A DNA stretch of 64,000 bases from Sulfuriferula thiophila (GCF_003864975.1 NZ_BHGL01000001.1:62001-126000), one strand, 5' to 3'. Positions 43,457 to 53,410 are shown, numbered from the stretch's first letter. Notes: generated by a model not told the origin, from the letters alone. Numbers and translations: made by a program.

Positions 43457-43594
43457 GTCCACGAAAAACACGAAAGGCGCGAAAAATGAATCTAGGCATG
43501 GCTTATTTGTTCCAGCGTGGCGAGTTATTCACCAATAACAGTCAAGCACCGCGTGATACGAACTGTTTTCGTGCCTTTTGTGTTGTTCGTGGAC
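43457..43594. repeat. Long imperfect inverted repeat between cobT and cobS
   Basis: Left arm 43457-43485 and right arm 43566-43594, 29 bases each with 26 complementary, enclosing 80 bases. The arms contain repeated CACGAAA-like units (GTCCACGAAAAACACGAAAGG). Such CACGAAA repeats recur in many environmental bacterial genomes. It could be a small palindromic mobile-type element or a large hairpin in the cob transcript. Confidence 0.8.
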
Positions 43595-43614
43595 ACGAAG
43601 CAGTTTAACCCGGC

Positions 43615-44364
43615 ATGTTACTTAACCAGCTTCGTCTCATCCTTACTGCGCTAGCGTTTCTGACGCGCATCCCCATTCCCGCCTGGGTGGGTTATGCCGA
43701 CACGCAGTTGAACCAGTCGGTACGTTATTTTCCGCTGATCGGCTTGTTGGTCGGCGCGATACTGGCGGGCGTGTATAGCCTGGCAATATTATTCTGGCCG
43801 TCAGCACTGGCGTTACTCTTGGCGCTGGCTGTTGGCTTTATGCTCACCGGCGCATTTCACGAAGACGGGCTGGCCGATTTTTACGATGGTGTCTACGGCG
43901 GAATGACCGTGGAACGCCGGCTGGAAATCATGAAGGATTCACGGGTCGGCACCTATGGTGTACTGGCCTTGCTGGCGGTGCTCGGGCTGAAATTCGCCGC
44001 CTTGCTGAGTGCGCCAACTGCATCTGTGCCGTTAATACTGATAGCCGGTCACGGCCTCAGCCGCGCCTTTGCCGTGAGTTTCATCTACACCCACGATTAC
44101 GCCCGCAGCAGCGGCGGCAAAGTACAGGTAGTCGCACAGGGCTTGAGCCTGCCCGCGCTGGGTTTGGCGTTGCTAATTGGCCTGTTGCCACTGCTGTGGT
44201 TGCCAGTCAGTGTGCTGTGGCTATTGCTACCCTTGCTGCTGTTGCGCCTGTGGCTGGCGCGCACTCTCACCAGCAAGCTCGGCGGCTACACCGGCGATGC
44301 GCTGGGTGCTTCGCAACAATTGAGCGAAACCGTATTTTATCTGGGCGTTGTGGCTCTACTATGA
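43615..44364 (+). CDS. cobS: Adenosylcobinamide-GDP ribazoletransferase
   Basis: Membrane enzyme that joins AdoCbi-GDP and alpha-ribazole (phosphate) to complete the nucleotide loop of cobalamin. The 249-residue protein has several membrane helices and the family motif FHEDGLADFYDG, followed by RRLEIMKDSRVGTYG. Its stop overlaps the cobC start by 4 bases (ATGA). Confidence 0.96.
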   Translation: MLLNQLRLILTALAFLTRIPIPAWVGYADTQLNQSVRYFPLIGLLVGAILAGVYSLAILFWPSALALLLALAVGFMLTGAFHEDGLADFYDGVYGGMTVERRLEIMKDSRVGTYGVLALLAVLGLKFAALLSAPTASVPLILIAGHGLSRAFAVSFIYTHDYARSSGGKVQVVAQGLSLPALGLALLIGLLPLLWLPVSVLWLLLPLLLLRLWLARTLTSKLGGYTGDALGASQQLSETVFYLGVVALL

Positions 44365-44906
44365 CTACCGAACTGATCCTGGTGCGGCATACCCGTGTCG
44401 CCGTAGCGGGTATGTGCTACGGGCGCATGGACGTGCCGCTGGCCGACAGCTTCGATGCAGAAGTCAGTCAGGTCAAAGCACAGTTGGCAGATGCGGGTGA
44501 GGCGGTGTATTTCACCAGCCCCGCGCAGCGCTGTCTGGCGCTGGCGCAACACCTCGCACCAAACGCGAAAATGGATGCGCGTGTCGCGGAAATGGATTTC
44601 GGTGCATGGGAAGGCATGGCCTGGGATGCCATCGGCGAACCTGCTATCAGTGCCTGGGCGAATGACTTTGTGAACCTGCAGCCCCCACAGGGCGAATCGT
44701 ATCTACAGATGGCACAGCGCGTGAGTGCTTTTCTGGAAGATATGGCACAGCATGAACGTGTTGTGGTCGTTACCCATGCAGGGGTGATACGCGCCGCGCA
44801 TGCCTTGTTAAATGCTATCCCGTTAGCAGATAGTTTTGCGTTTCAGCCGGAGTTTGGCGGGGTGTATCGGCACAAGTTGGGTTGGAGTCAAGTTGACTTG
44901 AATTAA
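44361..44906 (+). CDS. cobC: Alpha-ribazole phosphatase
   Basis: Histidine phosphatase of 181 residues. The start at 44361 overlaps the cobS stop and gives MTTELILVRHTRVAVAGMCYG; the longer open frame upstream only runs through cobS in another frame. The catalytic histidine lies in LVRHT and the second in VVTHAGVIRA. It is expected to dephosphorylate alpha-ribazole phosphate or cobalamin phosphate. Confidence 0.93.
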   Translation: MTTELILVRHTRVAVAGMCYGRMDVPLADSFDAEVSQVKAQLADAGEAVYFTSPAQRCLALAQHLAPNAKMDARVAEMDFGAWEGMAWDAIGEPAISAWANDFVNLQPPQGESYLQMAQRVSAFLEDMAQHERVVVVTHAGVIRAAHALLNAIPLADSFAFQPEFGGVYRHKLGWSQVDLN

Positions 44907-44976
44907 TTTGTTAGTTGTTTCACGGGTTCGAGCTGTGCAGCAAAAGATAAAAAACTCAGTCGGTATGAATATGTGC

Positions 44977-45339
44977 TTAATGAGCTGGTGAAAGGTATTG
45001 TGCTAAGCCGCAGGTAGCGAGGAAGAGTCGTTCAATTGCGATCATTTCTTCATCGGTCACACTGGCGAGTGGGGTATCATTAAAACGGCTGCGATCCAGT
45101 GCGCGCATTTGCTCCGGCATGACATAGCAGGATTTCAGCAAACGTCCGCGTGAGGGTATCTCGACTCGTAAACCGCCCAGATTTTTAAACAGTTTGCTGG
45201 TCAGGGGTATGCACAGTATGGGGCTCATCCCGGTAGCCAGTAATTCGTTATTGAGCAAAATCAGTACCGGGCGGACTTTTCCGGCTTCCGCCCCGGTATT
45301 GGGATTCAATCGCGCCAGCCAGATTTCGCCGCGTCGCAT
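44977..45339 (-). CDS. MazF/PemK-type toxin (mRNA interferase)
   Basis: Protein of 120 residues from the ATG at 45339, beginning MRRGEIWLARLNPN; a start 4 codons earlier is less likely. The PemK/MazF core GEIW...GAEAGKVRPVLIL is present, followed by IPLTSKLF and the later region LKSCYVMPEQMRALDRSRF. MazF family members cut mRNA at short sequences. The start overlaps the antitoxin stop (TAATG), the usual coupled arrangement. Confidence 0.92.
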   Translation of the reverse strand: MRRGEIWLARLNPNTGAEAGKVRPVLILLNNELLATGMSPILCIPLTSKLFKNLGGLRVEIPSRGRLLKSCYVMPEQMRALDRSRFNDTPLASVTDEEMIAIERLFLATCGLAQYLSPAH

Positions 45340-45644
45340 TATTTCCACCACTGTTCAGGTTCTGGATCACCGGGCTTGTAGCCTTCCGCATGATCAAGTG
45401 CTTCGTTATCCAGTGGCTGGAACTCCTCCGCAATGGCAATACTTTCTGCGCGTGCTTCGGCATTTGTTGCCAAGAATCGGGCTGCCTTAACCATCTCGGC
45501 CATCATGCGTTCCTGTGCCTGTTCACGCAGATATTTCTCCAGCGCGGTACGGGCCAGATCGGAACGGTTCTGATGGGTCTGCGCTGCCAACGCAGTTAAT
45601 TGCTGGTCGAGGCTATCGGGCAGACGTATATTCAAAGTAGCCAT
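45339..45644 (-). CDS. Ribbon-helix-helix antitoxin partner
   Basis: Protein of 101 residues with an N-terminal ribbon-helix-helix DNA-binding segment (MATLNIRLPDSLDQQLTALAAQTHQNRSDL without gaps at residues 1-30) and an acidic C-terminal tail suited to cover a toxin. It lies directly upstream of the MazF-type gene, so it should be the antitoxin and autorepressor. It is not a cobalamin gene despite its position. Confidence 0.9.
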   Translation of the reverse strand: MATLNIRLPDSLDQQLTALAAQTHQNRSDLARTALEKYLREQAQERMMAEMVKAARFLATNAEARAESIAIAEEFQPLDNEALDHAEGYKPGDPEPEQWWK

Positions 45645-45714
45645 GTTAGCTCCTGTGTAATGCGGTGTGTGTCACATTGTAATACATTAATCAACGTATT
45701 TTCAAATACACGCT

Positions 45715-46233
45715 TTATGCTTGTGGAACCTTCAACGCCAGCGGCAACCCCGCCGCCACCAGCGTCACCCGCTCACATACCCCCGCCACTGCCTGATTCA
45801 GCCAGCCCGCTTCATCAACAAAGCGGCGGGTGAGTTCGCCCATGGGGATGATGCCCATGCCTACTTCGTTGCTGACTAGTAGTATGGTGCCGGGCAGGGT
45901 GGGGAGCACAGCCAGCAGGGCGTCGCGTTGCTGTTGCAGCTGGTCGGGTGTCTGGCATAGCAGGTTGGTGAGCCAGAGGGTGAGGCAGTCAACGATGAGG
46001 CAGTGGCCGTCCTGAGCATGGCTTTGCAGTGCTGCGGCCAGATCGAGTGGTGCTTCGATTACTTGCCAGTGGGCGGGACGATTGGCCTGGTGGTGGGCGA
46101 TACGCTGCGCCATTTCCTCGTCTTGTGCCTGGGCGGTGACGATGACGCTGACAGTTTGCTGGCTGGTTATTGCCAGTTGTTCGGCATAGCGGCTTTTGCC
46201 GGAGCGGGCGCCGCCGAGGATGAGGTGGGTCAT
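45715..46233 (-). CDS. cobU: Bifunctional adenosylcobinamide kinase / guanylyltransferase
   Basis: Phosphorylates adenosylcobinamide and attaches GMP to give AdoCbi-GDP. The 172-residue protein has P-loop GGARSGKS (residues 7-14), the guanylylation-region histidine around AHHQ and the motifs [12 protein letters not shown] and [11 protein letters not shown]. It is the last gene of the minus-strand cob operon, with its start overlapping the cobQ stop. Confidence 0.96.
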   Translation of the reverse strand: MTHLILGGARSGKSRYAEQLAITSQQTVSVIVTAQAQDEEMAQRIAHHQANRPAHWQVIEAPLDLAAALQSHAQDGHCLIVDCLTLWLTNLLCQTPDQLQQQRDALLAVLPTLPGTILLVSNEVGMGIIPMGELTRRFVDEAGWLNQAVAGVCERVTLVAAGLPLALKVPQA

Positions 46234-47675
46234 AGCTTGAGCATGGCTTTCAATTTTGAGGTGTCCAGATGCTGTTCGACATTGTCGGCGAGTATGTCCA
46301 GACTGGCTTCATAGAGCGCATCCAGGTCAGGGCTGGCAGCCTGTTGCAGTCCGGCCCATGCCAGCAGTGCGTCGCAGCTGGCGGGCATGTCGAAAATGCC
46401 GTGGACATAAGTGGCGAGTACCTGCCCATCGGGCGAGATGGCGCCGTCGGGTTTGCCGTCCAGCCATGCCGCGGGATGTTGCAGTGCTGTCCCCTGGCTG
46501 ATGCCGGCGTGGATTTCATAGCCGGCAATGGCTGCATGGTTGAGGCTGAGCATGCCGCTGACATTGCGTAGCTGTTTGTGCGCTGCCAGCGTAGTTTCCA
46601 GTTCCAGCAGACCCAGTCCGGCGCTGCTGCCGGCTTCACCTTCTATGCCCAGCGGGTCGTGGATGGCAGTGCCCAGCATTTGCAGTCCGCCGCAGATGCC
46701 GATGAGTTTGCCACCGTAGCGCAGGTGTCTGGCGATGGCGCTGTCCCAGCCTTGCTGTTTGAGCCAGGCGATATCGGTGCGCACCGACTTCGAGCCGGGC
46801 AGGATGATGAGGTCGGCAGGGGGCGGCGGACTGTGCGGCGCGATGAATTGCAGATTGACCTGCGGATTGAGGCGCAGCGCATCAAAATCGGTGTGATTGC
46901 TGATGTGCGGCAGGGCGGGAACGATGATGTTAAAGCGTCCCTGTGGCTGGCTGGCCTCACGCGGCAGCGCATCTTCCGCCTCCAGATGAAGGCCGAGCAA
47001 ATACGGCAGTACGCCGAGTACCGGTTTGCCAGTTTCGGCTTCCAGCCAGTCCAGACCGGGCTGCAATAAACTCAAATCGCCTCGGAAACGGTTGATGACA
47101 AAACCTTTGACCCGCGCCTGTTCCGATGCGGACAGCAATGCCAGCGTGCCGACCAGATGGGCGAACACGCCGCCGCGATCGATGTCGGCAATCAGGATCA
47201 CCGGGCAATCCACGGCTTCGGCAAAGCCCATGTTGGCAATGTCACCTTCGCGCAGGTTGATTTCAGCGGGGCTGCCCGCGCCTTCCACGATAACGGCTTG
47301 ATATTGGGCGCTCAGGCGCTGGTACGAAGCCAGCACGGCTGTACGCGCAGTGCTTTTGTAGGCGTGATAATCCAGGGCTTCCATGTTGCCGATGCTGTGG
47401 CCGTGAATGATGACCTGCGCGCCGGTATCGGAGCTGGGCTTGAGCAGCACGGGGTTCATGTCGGTATGCGGGGGCAGGCCACAGGCGCGGGCTTGCGCGG
47501 CCTGGGCGCGACCGATCTCACCGCCGTCTGCGGTGACGGCGCTGTTCAAGGCCATATTTTGCGGCTTGAACGGGGCAACGGCGACACCCTGGCGGTGTAG
47601 CCAGCGGCATAGCGCGGCAACCAGGGTGCTCTTGCCGGCGTCGGAGGTGGTGCCTTGTACCATTAGCGTTGCCAT
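46230..47675 (-). CDS. cobQ: Cobyric acid synthase
   Basis: Amidates four side chains of adenosylcobyrinate a,c-diamide using glutamine. The start at 47675 ([18 protein letters not shown]) has AAGGAT upstream and yields 481 residues; an earlier ATG at 47705 has none. The N-terminal DTBS-like ATP domain is followed by a class I glutaminase domain with nucleophile Cys in [10 protein letters not shown] and the triad region TYVHGIFD. The start overlaps the cobD stop by 13 bases. Confidence 0.96.
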   Translation of the reverse strand: MATLMVQGTTSDAGKSTLVAALCRWLHRQGVAVAPFKPQNMALNSAVTADGGEIGRAQAAQARACGLPPHTDMNPVLLKPSSDTGAQVIIHGHSIGNMEALDYHAYKSTARTAVLASYQRLSAQYQAVIVEGAGSPAEINLREGDIANMGFAEAVDCPVILIADIDRGGVFAHLVGTLALLSASEQARVKGFVINRFRGDLSLLQPGLDWLEAETGKPVLGVLPYLLGLHLEAEDALPREASQPQGRFNIIVPALPHISNHTDFDALRLNPQVNLQFIAPHSPPPPADLIILPGSKSVRTDIAWLKQQGWDSAIARHLRYGGKLIGICGGLQMLGTAIHDPLGIEGEAGSSAGLGLLELETTLAAHKQLRNVSGMLSLNHAAIAGYEIHAGISQGTALQHPAAWLDGKPDGAISPDGQVLATYVHGIFDMPASCDALLAWAGLQQAASPDLDALYEASLDILADNVEQHLDTSKLKAMLKL

Positions 47676-48640
47676 GTGCTTAATCCTTGTTGCAGATGCT
47701 GCCACTCAGCCTCTGTAGCAGGCAGACCAATACGCAGGCTGACGGGTTCGGTAAAAAGGCGCGTCAATATGCCGCATTGTGCGAGATGCTGGTATAACGC
47801 GGCGGCATGCGGGGTAATGAGCCAGTGAAATAACGCTGTGCGGCCGTGCACGGCGAGTTCATGCTGTTGCAGCAGGCTAGCCATTCGTTCTGTTGATTGC
47901 TTGAGCTGAGCTCGGCTGTATGCCTGCCAGTCACTGTCTTGCAACGCCTGAGTGGCAAGCCAGCGGGCGGGGTGGGCTATGGTCCACGGACCAAGCTCGG
48001 CTTGCAGACGCTGCAGGAACTCGGCCTGCGCCATGACAAAGCCGACGCGTGCACCCGCCAGCCCAAAGAACTTGCCCAGCGAGCGCATGACGATAAGCCC
48101 GCTGCGGTCGGTATAAGGCGTCAGGCTGTGCATGGGGTCGGCGTCAATATAGGCTTCATCCACGATCAGCCAGCCACCGCGCGCGGCCAGCTGGCTGTGC
48201 CAGTCGAGCAACTGGGCGCTGTCATAACGGGTCCCGGTCGGGTTGTTTGGATGGATAAGCAGCAATACGTCGATGTCGTCTAGTTGCATGGCATCGGCGG
48301 TCATGGGGACAACAGTATGGCCGGCTTTTTCCCACGCGTGTGCATGCTCGGCATAGCTTGGGAAAAACATGCCCACCCGGCCAGGGGTGCGCAGTGCCGG
48401 CAAGGCTTGCAATGCCGCTTGCGAACCGGCCACTGGCAAAATATGGGGGGCTTGGTAATAGTGTTGCGCGGCGACCAGCAGGCCGTCGTCGTCTTCTGGC
48501 AGGCGCTGCCACAGATGGGGCGGGATCGGAGGCACAGGCCAGCCATCGGGATTGATGCCGGTGGATAAATCCAGCCAGCTTTCCACGGCGATGCCCCACT
48601 CGCTGGCGGCAAGGCGCAGGCGACCGCCATGCTCAAGCAT
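47663..48640 (-). CDS. cobD: L-threonine-O-3-phosphate decarboxylase
   Basis: PLP enzyme that makes aminopropanol phosphate for the corrin side chain (CobC in the other naming scheme). 325 residues from the ATG at 48640, chosen for the GGGGC upstream and the small overlap with cbiB; an ATG at 48661 is also possible. It has [11 protein letters not shown], the aspartate region DEAYIDADP and the lysine region [15 protein letters not shown]. Class I/II aminotransferase fold. Confidence 0.93.
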   Translation of the reverse strand: MLEHGGRLRLAASEWGIAVESWLDLSTGINPDGWPVPPIPPHLWQRLPEDDDGLLVAAQHYYQAPHILPVAGSQAALQALPALRTPGRVGMFFPSYAEHAHAWEKAGHTVVPMTADAMQLDDIDVLLLIHPNNPTGTRYDSAQLLDWHSQLAARGGWLIVDEAYIDADPMHSLTPYTDRSGLIVMRSLGKFFGLAGARVGFVMAQAEFLQRLQAELGPWTIAHPARWLATQALQDSDWQAYSRAQLKQSTERMASLLQQHELAVHGRTALFHWLITPHAAALYQHLAQCGILTRLFTEPVSLRIGLPATEAEWQHLQQGLSTWQR

Positions 48641-49547
48641 GCCACAGCCCCATTGCCGCATGGAGTGCCAGCCAAAGCCACACCCCTTTGTTTATCAGTG
48701 TTAGTGCACGATCAATGTCGGCTGCTACAGGCGCAGACCCAGCGCCGAGTTGAGGGCGAATTTCTTCTTGTCCGTGATAGACCGCCGCGCCGCCCAGTTG
48801 TACGTCCAAAGCCCCGGCGCCAGCTGCCATGACTGGGCCAGCGTTGGGGCTGTCCCATTGCGGGGCCTGCTGGCGCCAGCAGGCAAGAGCTTGCCGTGTT
48901 TTGCCGAACAGGGCGTAGGTCAGCGCCGTCAAGCGGGCGGGGGGGTAGTTTAGGGCATCATCCAGCCGGGCGGCGGCCCAGCCAAAGGCATAAAAACGCG
49001 GGGTTTTGTAGCCCCACATGGCATCCAGCGTGTTGACCAGCCGATACGCCAGCGCACCGGGTGCACCGGCGAGGGCAAACCAGAACAGGGTGGCAAACAC
49101 AGCATCGTTGCCGTTTTCCAGCACGGTTTCAACCGCTGCCTTGGCAATGTCGGTTTCATCCAGCGTGGTGGTGTCGCGGCTGACAACGCGGGCCAACTGC
49201 GCACGTGCTGTGGGCAAATCCTGTGCATTGAGCGCAGTAGCAATGGGGCGGGTGTGTGCGGCCAGGCTGTGCAAACCCAGGGTGAAATAGAGAATCAGCA
49301 CGCTGAACAGGCTGCCGTAAAGGGGCAGCTCCGCCAGGAGATATGCCAGATACACTAAGGGTGTCACTGCCAGCAACAGTGCCAGAATACCCAGCAGACG
49401 ATTGAAAAACAGTGGCTGTTGCCGGTTCAGTCGCGCTTCCAGGTGATTCGCCAGTCGGCCAAAGCCGATCAGCGGATGCCAGCGGCGCGTCTCACCCAGC
49501 AAAACATCCAGCAGTACGCCTAGCGGCATCAGCCAGTCGCCGATCAT
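48633..49547 (-). CDS. cbiB: Adenosylcobinamide-phosphate synthase
   Basis: Membrane enzyme that attaches aminopropanol (phosphate) to adenosylcobyric acid. 304 residues from the ATG at 49547, which overlaps the bluB stop as ATGA. Typical stretches are [48 protein letters not shown] and [20 protein letters not shown]. The next gene, cobD, supplies its second substrate. Confidence 0.95.
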   Translation of the reverse strand: MIGDWLMPLGVLLDVLLGETRRWHPLIGFGRLANHLEARLNRQQPLFFNRLLGILALLLAVTPLVYLAYLLAELPLYGSLFSVLILYFTLGLHSLAAHTRPIATALNAQDLPTARAQLARVVSRDTTTLDETDIAKAAVETVLENGNDAVFATLFWFALAGAPGALAYRLVNTLDAMWGYKTPRFYAFGWAAARLDDALNYPPARLTALTYALFGKTRQALACWRQQAPQWDSPNAGPVMAAGAGALDVQLGGAAVYHGQEEIRPQLGAGSAPVAADIDRALTLINKGVWLWLALHAAMGLWHA

Positions 49548-50287
49548 GGCGTTTTGTTTCCCCAATTGTTTTCAAACAGCATATTGTCCAGCGCACGACG
49601 CGTGTCCCAGCCTTCCAGTTCCAGCATGGGGGCGGGATAAAATTCTGCAACATGGCCCAGGCACAAAATGGCAACCGGTTTTCCGCCTGCGGGTATAGCT
49701 AGCAATCGCGCCAGCGCATCAGGGTCGAACAAGGATACCCAGCCCAAACCCAATCCCTCTGCCCTCGCGGCTAGCCACATATTTTGTATCGCACAGGCGA
49801 CTGAGGCCAGATCCATTTCCGGCAGGGTGCGACGGCCGAATACATAACGCTCGCGGCTATCCATCAGTGCAGCGACCAGCAGTTCGCCGCAATCGAGGAT
49901 CCCTTCGACTTTGAGGCGCATGAATTCATGCTGACGTTCGCCGAGTGCTTCGGCTGTGCGCATACGTTCGGTTTCGGCCAGTGCATGGATGCTGCGACGC
50001 AGTTCCGGCTGGGTGATGCGAATGAACCGCCAGGGTTGCATCAGCCCGACGCTGGGTGCTTGATGCGCGGCTGCAAGCAGGCGGTGCAAGGTGGCGGTAT
50101 CGATCGGGTCAGGCAGAAAATGACGCATGTCGCGCCGCTCGCGAATAACGCGGTATACGGTGTCGCGTTCACCCGAACTATATGGCGCTGCGCTCAAAAT
50201 ATGGCCGTGGTGACGAGGCCGCCCGATGAGTTCATAAATCGATGCCGCGTTGGGCTTTGACTCCGGCGCGGTAGGCGTGCTTTTCAT
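49544..50287 (-). CDS. bluB: 5,6-Dimethylbenzimidazole synthase
   Basis: Flavin-destroying nitroreductase-fold enzyme that converts reduced FMN into the lower ligand of B12. The 247-residue protein has [35 protein letters not shown] and [17 protein letters not shown]. Its first 56 bases overlap the end of cobO; no later in-frame start would keep the conserved N-terminal part. Its presence means the organism can make true cobalamin without importing the base. Confidence 0.94.
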   Translation of the reverse strand: MKSTPTAPESKPNAASIYELIGRPRHHGHILSAAPYSSGERDTVYRVIRERRDMRHFLPDPIDTATLHRLLAAAHQAPSVGLMQPWRFIRITQPELRRSIHALAETERMRTAEALGERQHEFMRLKVEGILDCGELLVAALMDSRERYVFGRRTLPEMDLASVACAIQNMWLAARAEGLGLGWVSLFDPDALARLLAIPAGGKPVAILCLGHVAEFYPAPMLELEGWDTRRALDNMLFENNWGNKTP

Positions 50288-50852
50288 CGGCGATGATGGA
50301 GACGGTGTCAGCCAGCTCGATCAGCGCATCCATTGCGCCGCGGCCGGTGACGATGACGTGCTGCATGGCGGGGCGGCTGGCGATGGCGTCGAGTACCAGG
50401 TCGTTGTCCAGATAGCCGTAGGAGAGCAGGTAGGTGAGCTCGTCGAACACCAGCAGGTCGAAACTGGGGTCATTAAGCATGCGCGTAGCGACCGCCCAGC
50501 CGCGTTCGGCGGTGGCAATGTCTTGTTCGCGATTCTGGGTATCCCAGGTGAAACCGTCGCCCAGCACATGCCATTCGACATTGGGCTGTGCGCCGAAGAA
50601 GGCTTCTTCGCCGGTGTCGGTGCGGCTTTTGATGAACTGGCACACGCCTATCTTCATGCCGTAGCCCAGCGCGCGCCCCATGGTGCCGAAGGCCGAGGTG
50701 CTTTTGCCTTTGCCGTTGCCGGTAATGACGATGAGCAGGCCGCGCTCGTCGGTGGCACTGGCGATGGCGGCATCAATGATGGCCTTTTTGCGGGCCATGC
50801 GTGTGGTGTGGCGGGCGTTCTTTTCGGCGGTTTGTTCCGGGGTCAGGCTCAT
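50232..50852 (-). CDS. cobO: Cob(I)yrinic acid a,c-diamide adenosyltransferase
   Basis: Adds the adenosyl group to reduced corrinoids (CobA/BtuR type). The 206-residue protein has the P-loop TGNGKGKS at residues 44-51, the region RALGYGMKIGVCQFIK and the motif VFDELTYLLSYGYLD. Its start overlaps the stop of the preceding membrane protein gene by 4 bases. Confidence 0.96.
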   Translation of the reverse strand: MSLTPEQTAEKNARHTTRMARKKAIIDAAIASATDERGLLIVITGNGKGKSTSAFGTMGRALGYGMKIGVCQFIKSRTDTGEEAFFGAQPNVEWHVLGDGFTWDTQNREQDIATAERGWAVATRMLNDPSFDLLVFDELTYLLSYGYLDNDLVLDAIASRPAMQHVIVTGRGAMDALIELADTVSIIADEKHAYRAGVKAQRGIDL

Positions 50853-51409
50853 GCTGGGGTGTTTTCCTGTAAAGGGGCTAGCAGCAAATGTACGATGGCC
50901 GCGAGACCAAGGTACAGGGTAAATGATGACAGCATGGTGGGGAAATATTCGAAGAAACGCGGCACAAATTCAACAAGCGTAGGGTGAGCAAAACGGCCGG
51001 AAAAGAAAAAGAATCCACCGCTGGAAAGTAGCTCTGCAGTTACTGCGCCAGTTAGTACCGAACCAGCCAGCCAGGGTAAGGTGGCAAGACGCATGCTATG
51101 GTGCGCGGCGTAGATGCGACCGGCACCGAATAATGCGCCATAGGCGGGAACCAACAGCCAGTAAGCAGGGGATACACAAAAATCGGATACGCCGAATTGG
51201 GTAATGGCGACATAGTCGATGCCCATCGCGGCGATGATCAGGGCGGGTGCGATCCACAGCGGGCGCAGATATACGCCGACCAGAAAGAAGATCGCCCAGG
51301 ACGCATCCGGTAAGGCATGCAGGGTGGCCCAGTGATGGCTGCGGGTGAGGGCCATAATCAGGGTGAGGATGAGGCCGATGTTGAGTTGCTGGCGGGGGGT
51401 GAGGTGCAT
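50849..51409 (-). CDS. Integral membrane protein, ECF S-component-like (B12 region, copy 2)
   Basis: Protein of 186 residues; the ATG at 51409 has an AGGAG site 6-7 bases upstream. Five or six membrane helices. The shared stretches ALPDASWAIFFLVG and CVSPAYWLLVPAYGALF identify it as a paralog of the protein at 41792-42346. It sits directly between btuB and cobO behind the cobalamin riboswitch, so a role in corrinoid or precursor uptake is plausible. No energising subunits are in the window. Confidence 0.75.
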   Translation of the reverse strand: MHLTPRQQLNIGLILTLIMALTRSHHWATLHALPDASWAIFFLVGVYLRPLWIAPALIIAAMGIDYVAITQFGVSDFCVSPAYWLLVPAYGALFGAGRIYAAHHSMRLATLPWLAGSVLTGAVTAELLSSGGFFFFSGRFAHPTLVEFVPRFFEYFPTMLSSFTLYLGLAAIVHLLLAPLQENTPA

Positions 51410-51459
51410 GGTGTGCTCCTGAGCATGGAGGGATGGCTGCATCCCTCCGGTTAAACCAG

Positions 51460-53373
51460 TTAGAAACTGGCCTTTAAGCCGACTCGGTAATTACGGGTGA
51501 AATTAACCGGATATATGGCATTGTCGTATATCCACAAACCGTTGCTGTGTGCGAACACATTATCAACCGCCAGGCTGGCTTCATAATTTTTGTAGCGATA
51601 ATTATAAGCGAGATTGGTGGACTGCATAGCTTCCTGTTTCTGGGTAAAACTGTTGGCAAAATCATTCGCCGCATACGCGCTGCTGCGCCACATGTGGGTC
51701 AGGTTAAACGTGCTGCGTTCGCTCCAGTGGTAGTTCAGGCCCAGATTGATACCGTGCCGCGGTACGCCAGGCAAGTCTTTGCCATTGTAGGCACCGCCGC
51801 CGTCATTTTCCTGATCGATAATCGCCCGCGTGTAAGTGTAGCGCGTACTCAGGCTGATCTGGGTTGTGGCGCGCCAGGTGTCCTGTAATTCCAAACCATA
51901 TTTGTGCGACTGGTCGATGTTGGTGTTGGTCCAGGTGCCCGGATTGTAGTAAATCTCGTTTTTCAGATTGGCGCGGAATATGGCCAGTTTCAGCTTATGC
52001 GTACCGGCAATGTGATTAAGCCCAACCGTAATGGTTTTGACTGTTTCCGGGGTGATAAAGGCATTGAAAGTGCCGCCGTAATTAAAGAACCGGTCAATGT
52101 CAGGTGCCTGGAAAGCCTGATTGTAGTTGGCGAATGCCGAGGTTTGCGTATTGAAACGGTAATTGCTGCCGATATCCCAGGCATTAAGTTGCTGGCTGTT
52201 GTGCAGGGCGGTGCCGCTGGTGGGTACATAGTCGTATTCGACTTTTTCATGGCGCGCGCCCAGCGATAACGTGAGTTGATCCAGGCGGTATTCAGCCTGA
52301 GCAAAGTAGCCCAGATTGTTCTTGCTGGTGCTGTCGCTACTACCGATGCGGGTACCGTTGAAGCGTTGCACACCCGCACTCAGTTTCAGCCGGTCGCTAT
52401 TGTGAGTAATGGCAACGTCGTCAGTGGTGTAATCGTAGTTGGCCAGATACGGGTAGGGAGAGATGTAATTTGACAGCTTGTTTTCCTGATTGTGGCTGGC
52501 GCTGACTTTGGTCTGGCTGGTGATATCCCAGGCCGCCCCCAGACGCCACTGATCGCTGGTGAAGCTTTGATGAGTGTAGGTATTGCCGCCATTCTGGGCG
52601 GGGTCAGCCTGATATTGCGCCAGGGTCAGGGGGCCGACATAACGCGTGTCGACGCGCGAGGTTGATCCATCAAGATTAAGCCACAGCCCATCCAGCGGAC
52701 GGAATTTGATCTGGCCGCGCTGTGTGTCCATGGAGGAGGCGTCGCGGTGTCCGGTGATATCCGGGTTGCTGGTGCCATCCTGGTTTTGTGAATCGCTGCT
52801 GGCGGACAGACCGAAATTTTCTTTGGATAAGCCGGCGCTGATATTGCCATTGAGTTGCCCATGATTGCCAGCAGATGCGGCAATTGATACACCTTGATAA
52901 GGTTTGGTGTAAATCTGTATGCTGCCTGCGGTCGCGCCATCGCCGAACATCACTGAACCGCTGCCCGGGGTGATTTCAATGCGATCGATGCTGGCCAGCG
53001 GGATGCTGCCGAGTAGTTGCGGCTGACCGTCAATGTTGTTGAGGCGTTGCCCGTCGAGGGTGATAACGATGTTCTGGTAACCGCTACTCAGGCCATAACC
53101 GCGCATATCCATGAGTGGGGTGAATTTGTTGCCATAGGACGGCATGATATTGAGCGAGGTGTGTTGCGCCAGATAATCGACCAGCGTGGCTGCGCCAGAG
53201 TCTTTGATCATCGCCTGGGTGTGCACTTCCGAAGCATAGGGTGCAGCGATGTCGGTAGTTGGTGTGCGCGTCGCAGTGACAATAACGTCATCCAGTACAT
53301 AGCTGGGGGTGTCGGCGTGGGCGTAAGTTGTGACGGCAAGCGCAATGGCGCTTAGGGTGTATCTTGATTGCAT
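51460..53373 (-). CDS. btuB: TonB-dependent outer membrane receptor, probably for vitamin B12
   Basis: Outer-membrane receptor of 637 residues. The signal peptide (ending YAHA) is followed by a TonB-box-like SYVLDDVIVTATRTPT, a plug domain (DMRGYG, ITLDGQRLN, GSVMFGDGATAGSIQIYTK) and a 22-strand-type barrel ending in phenylalanine (VGLKASF). The cobalamin riboswitch in front supports corrinoid as the substrate. First gene of the minus-strand cob operon. Confidence 0.93.
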   Translation of the reverse strand: MQSRYTLSAIALAVTTYAHADTPSYVLDDVIVTATRTPTTDIAAPYASEVHTQAMIKDSGAATLVDYLAQHTSLNIMPSYGNKFTPLMDMRGYGLSSGYQNIVITLDGQRLNNIDGQPQLLGSIPLASIDRIEITPGSGSVMFGDGATAGSIQIYTKPYQGVSIAASAGNHGQLNGNISAGLSKENFGLSASSDSQNQDGTSNPDITGHRDASSMDTQRGQIKFRPLDGLWLNLDGSTSRVDTRYVGPLTLAQYQADPAQNGGNTYTHQSFTSDQWRLGAAWDITSQTKVSASHNQENKLSNYISPYPYLANYDYTTDDVAITHNSDRLKLSAGVQRFNGTRIGSSDSTSKNNLGYFAQAEYRLDQLTLSLGARHEKVEYDYVPTSGTALHNSQQLNAWDIGSNYRFNTQTSAFANYNQAFQAPDIDRFFNYGGTFNAFITPETVKTITVGLNHIAGTHKLKLAIFRANLKNEIYYNPGTWTNTNIDQSHKYGLELQDTWRATTQISLSTRYTYTRAIIDQENDGGGAYNGKDLPGVPRHGINLGLNYHWSERSTFNLTHMWRSSAYAANDFANSFTQKQEAMQSTNLAYNYRYKNYEASLAVDNVFAHSNGLWIYDNAIYPVNFTRNYRVGLKASF

Positions 53374-53391
53374 GTTGATTCCTGAAATAAA

Positions 53392-53410
53392 CGCAAGCTC
53401 CCCGCTTGCG
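53392..53410 (-). terminator. Candidate intrinsic terminator in the btuB leader
   Basis: Reading the minus strand, CGCAAGC - GGGGA - GCTTGCG is followed by TTTATTT, 10-20 bases before the btuB ATG. It fits a riboswitch-controlled terminator. Its loop and 3' arm are complementary to an upstream segment at 53455-53462. Confidence 0.6.
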
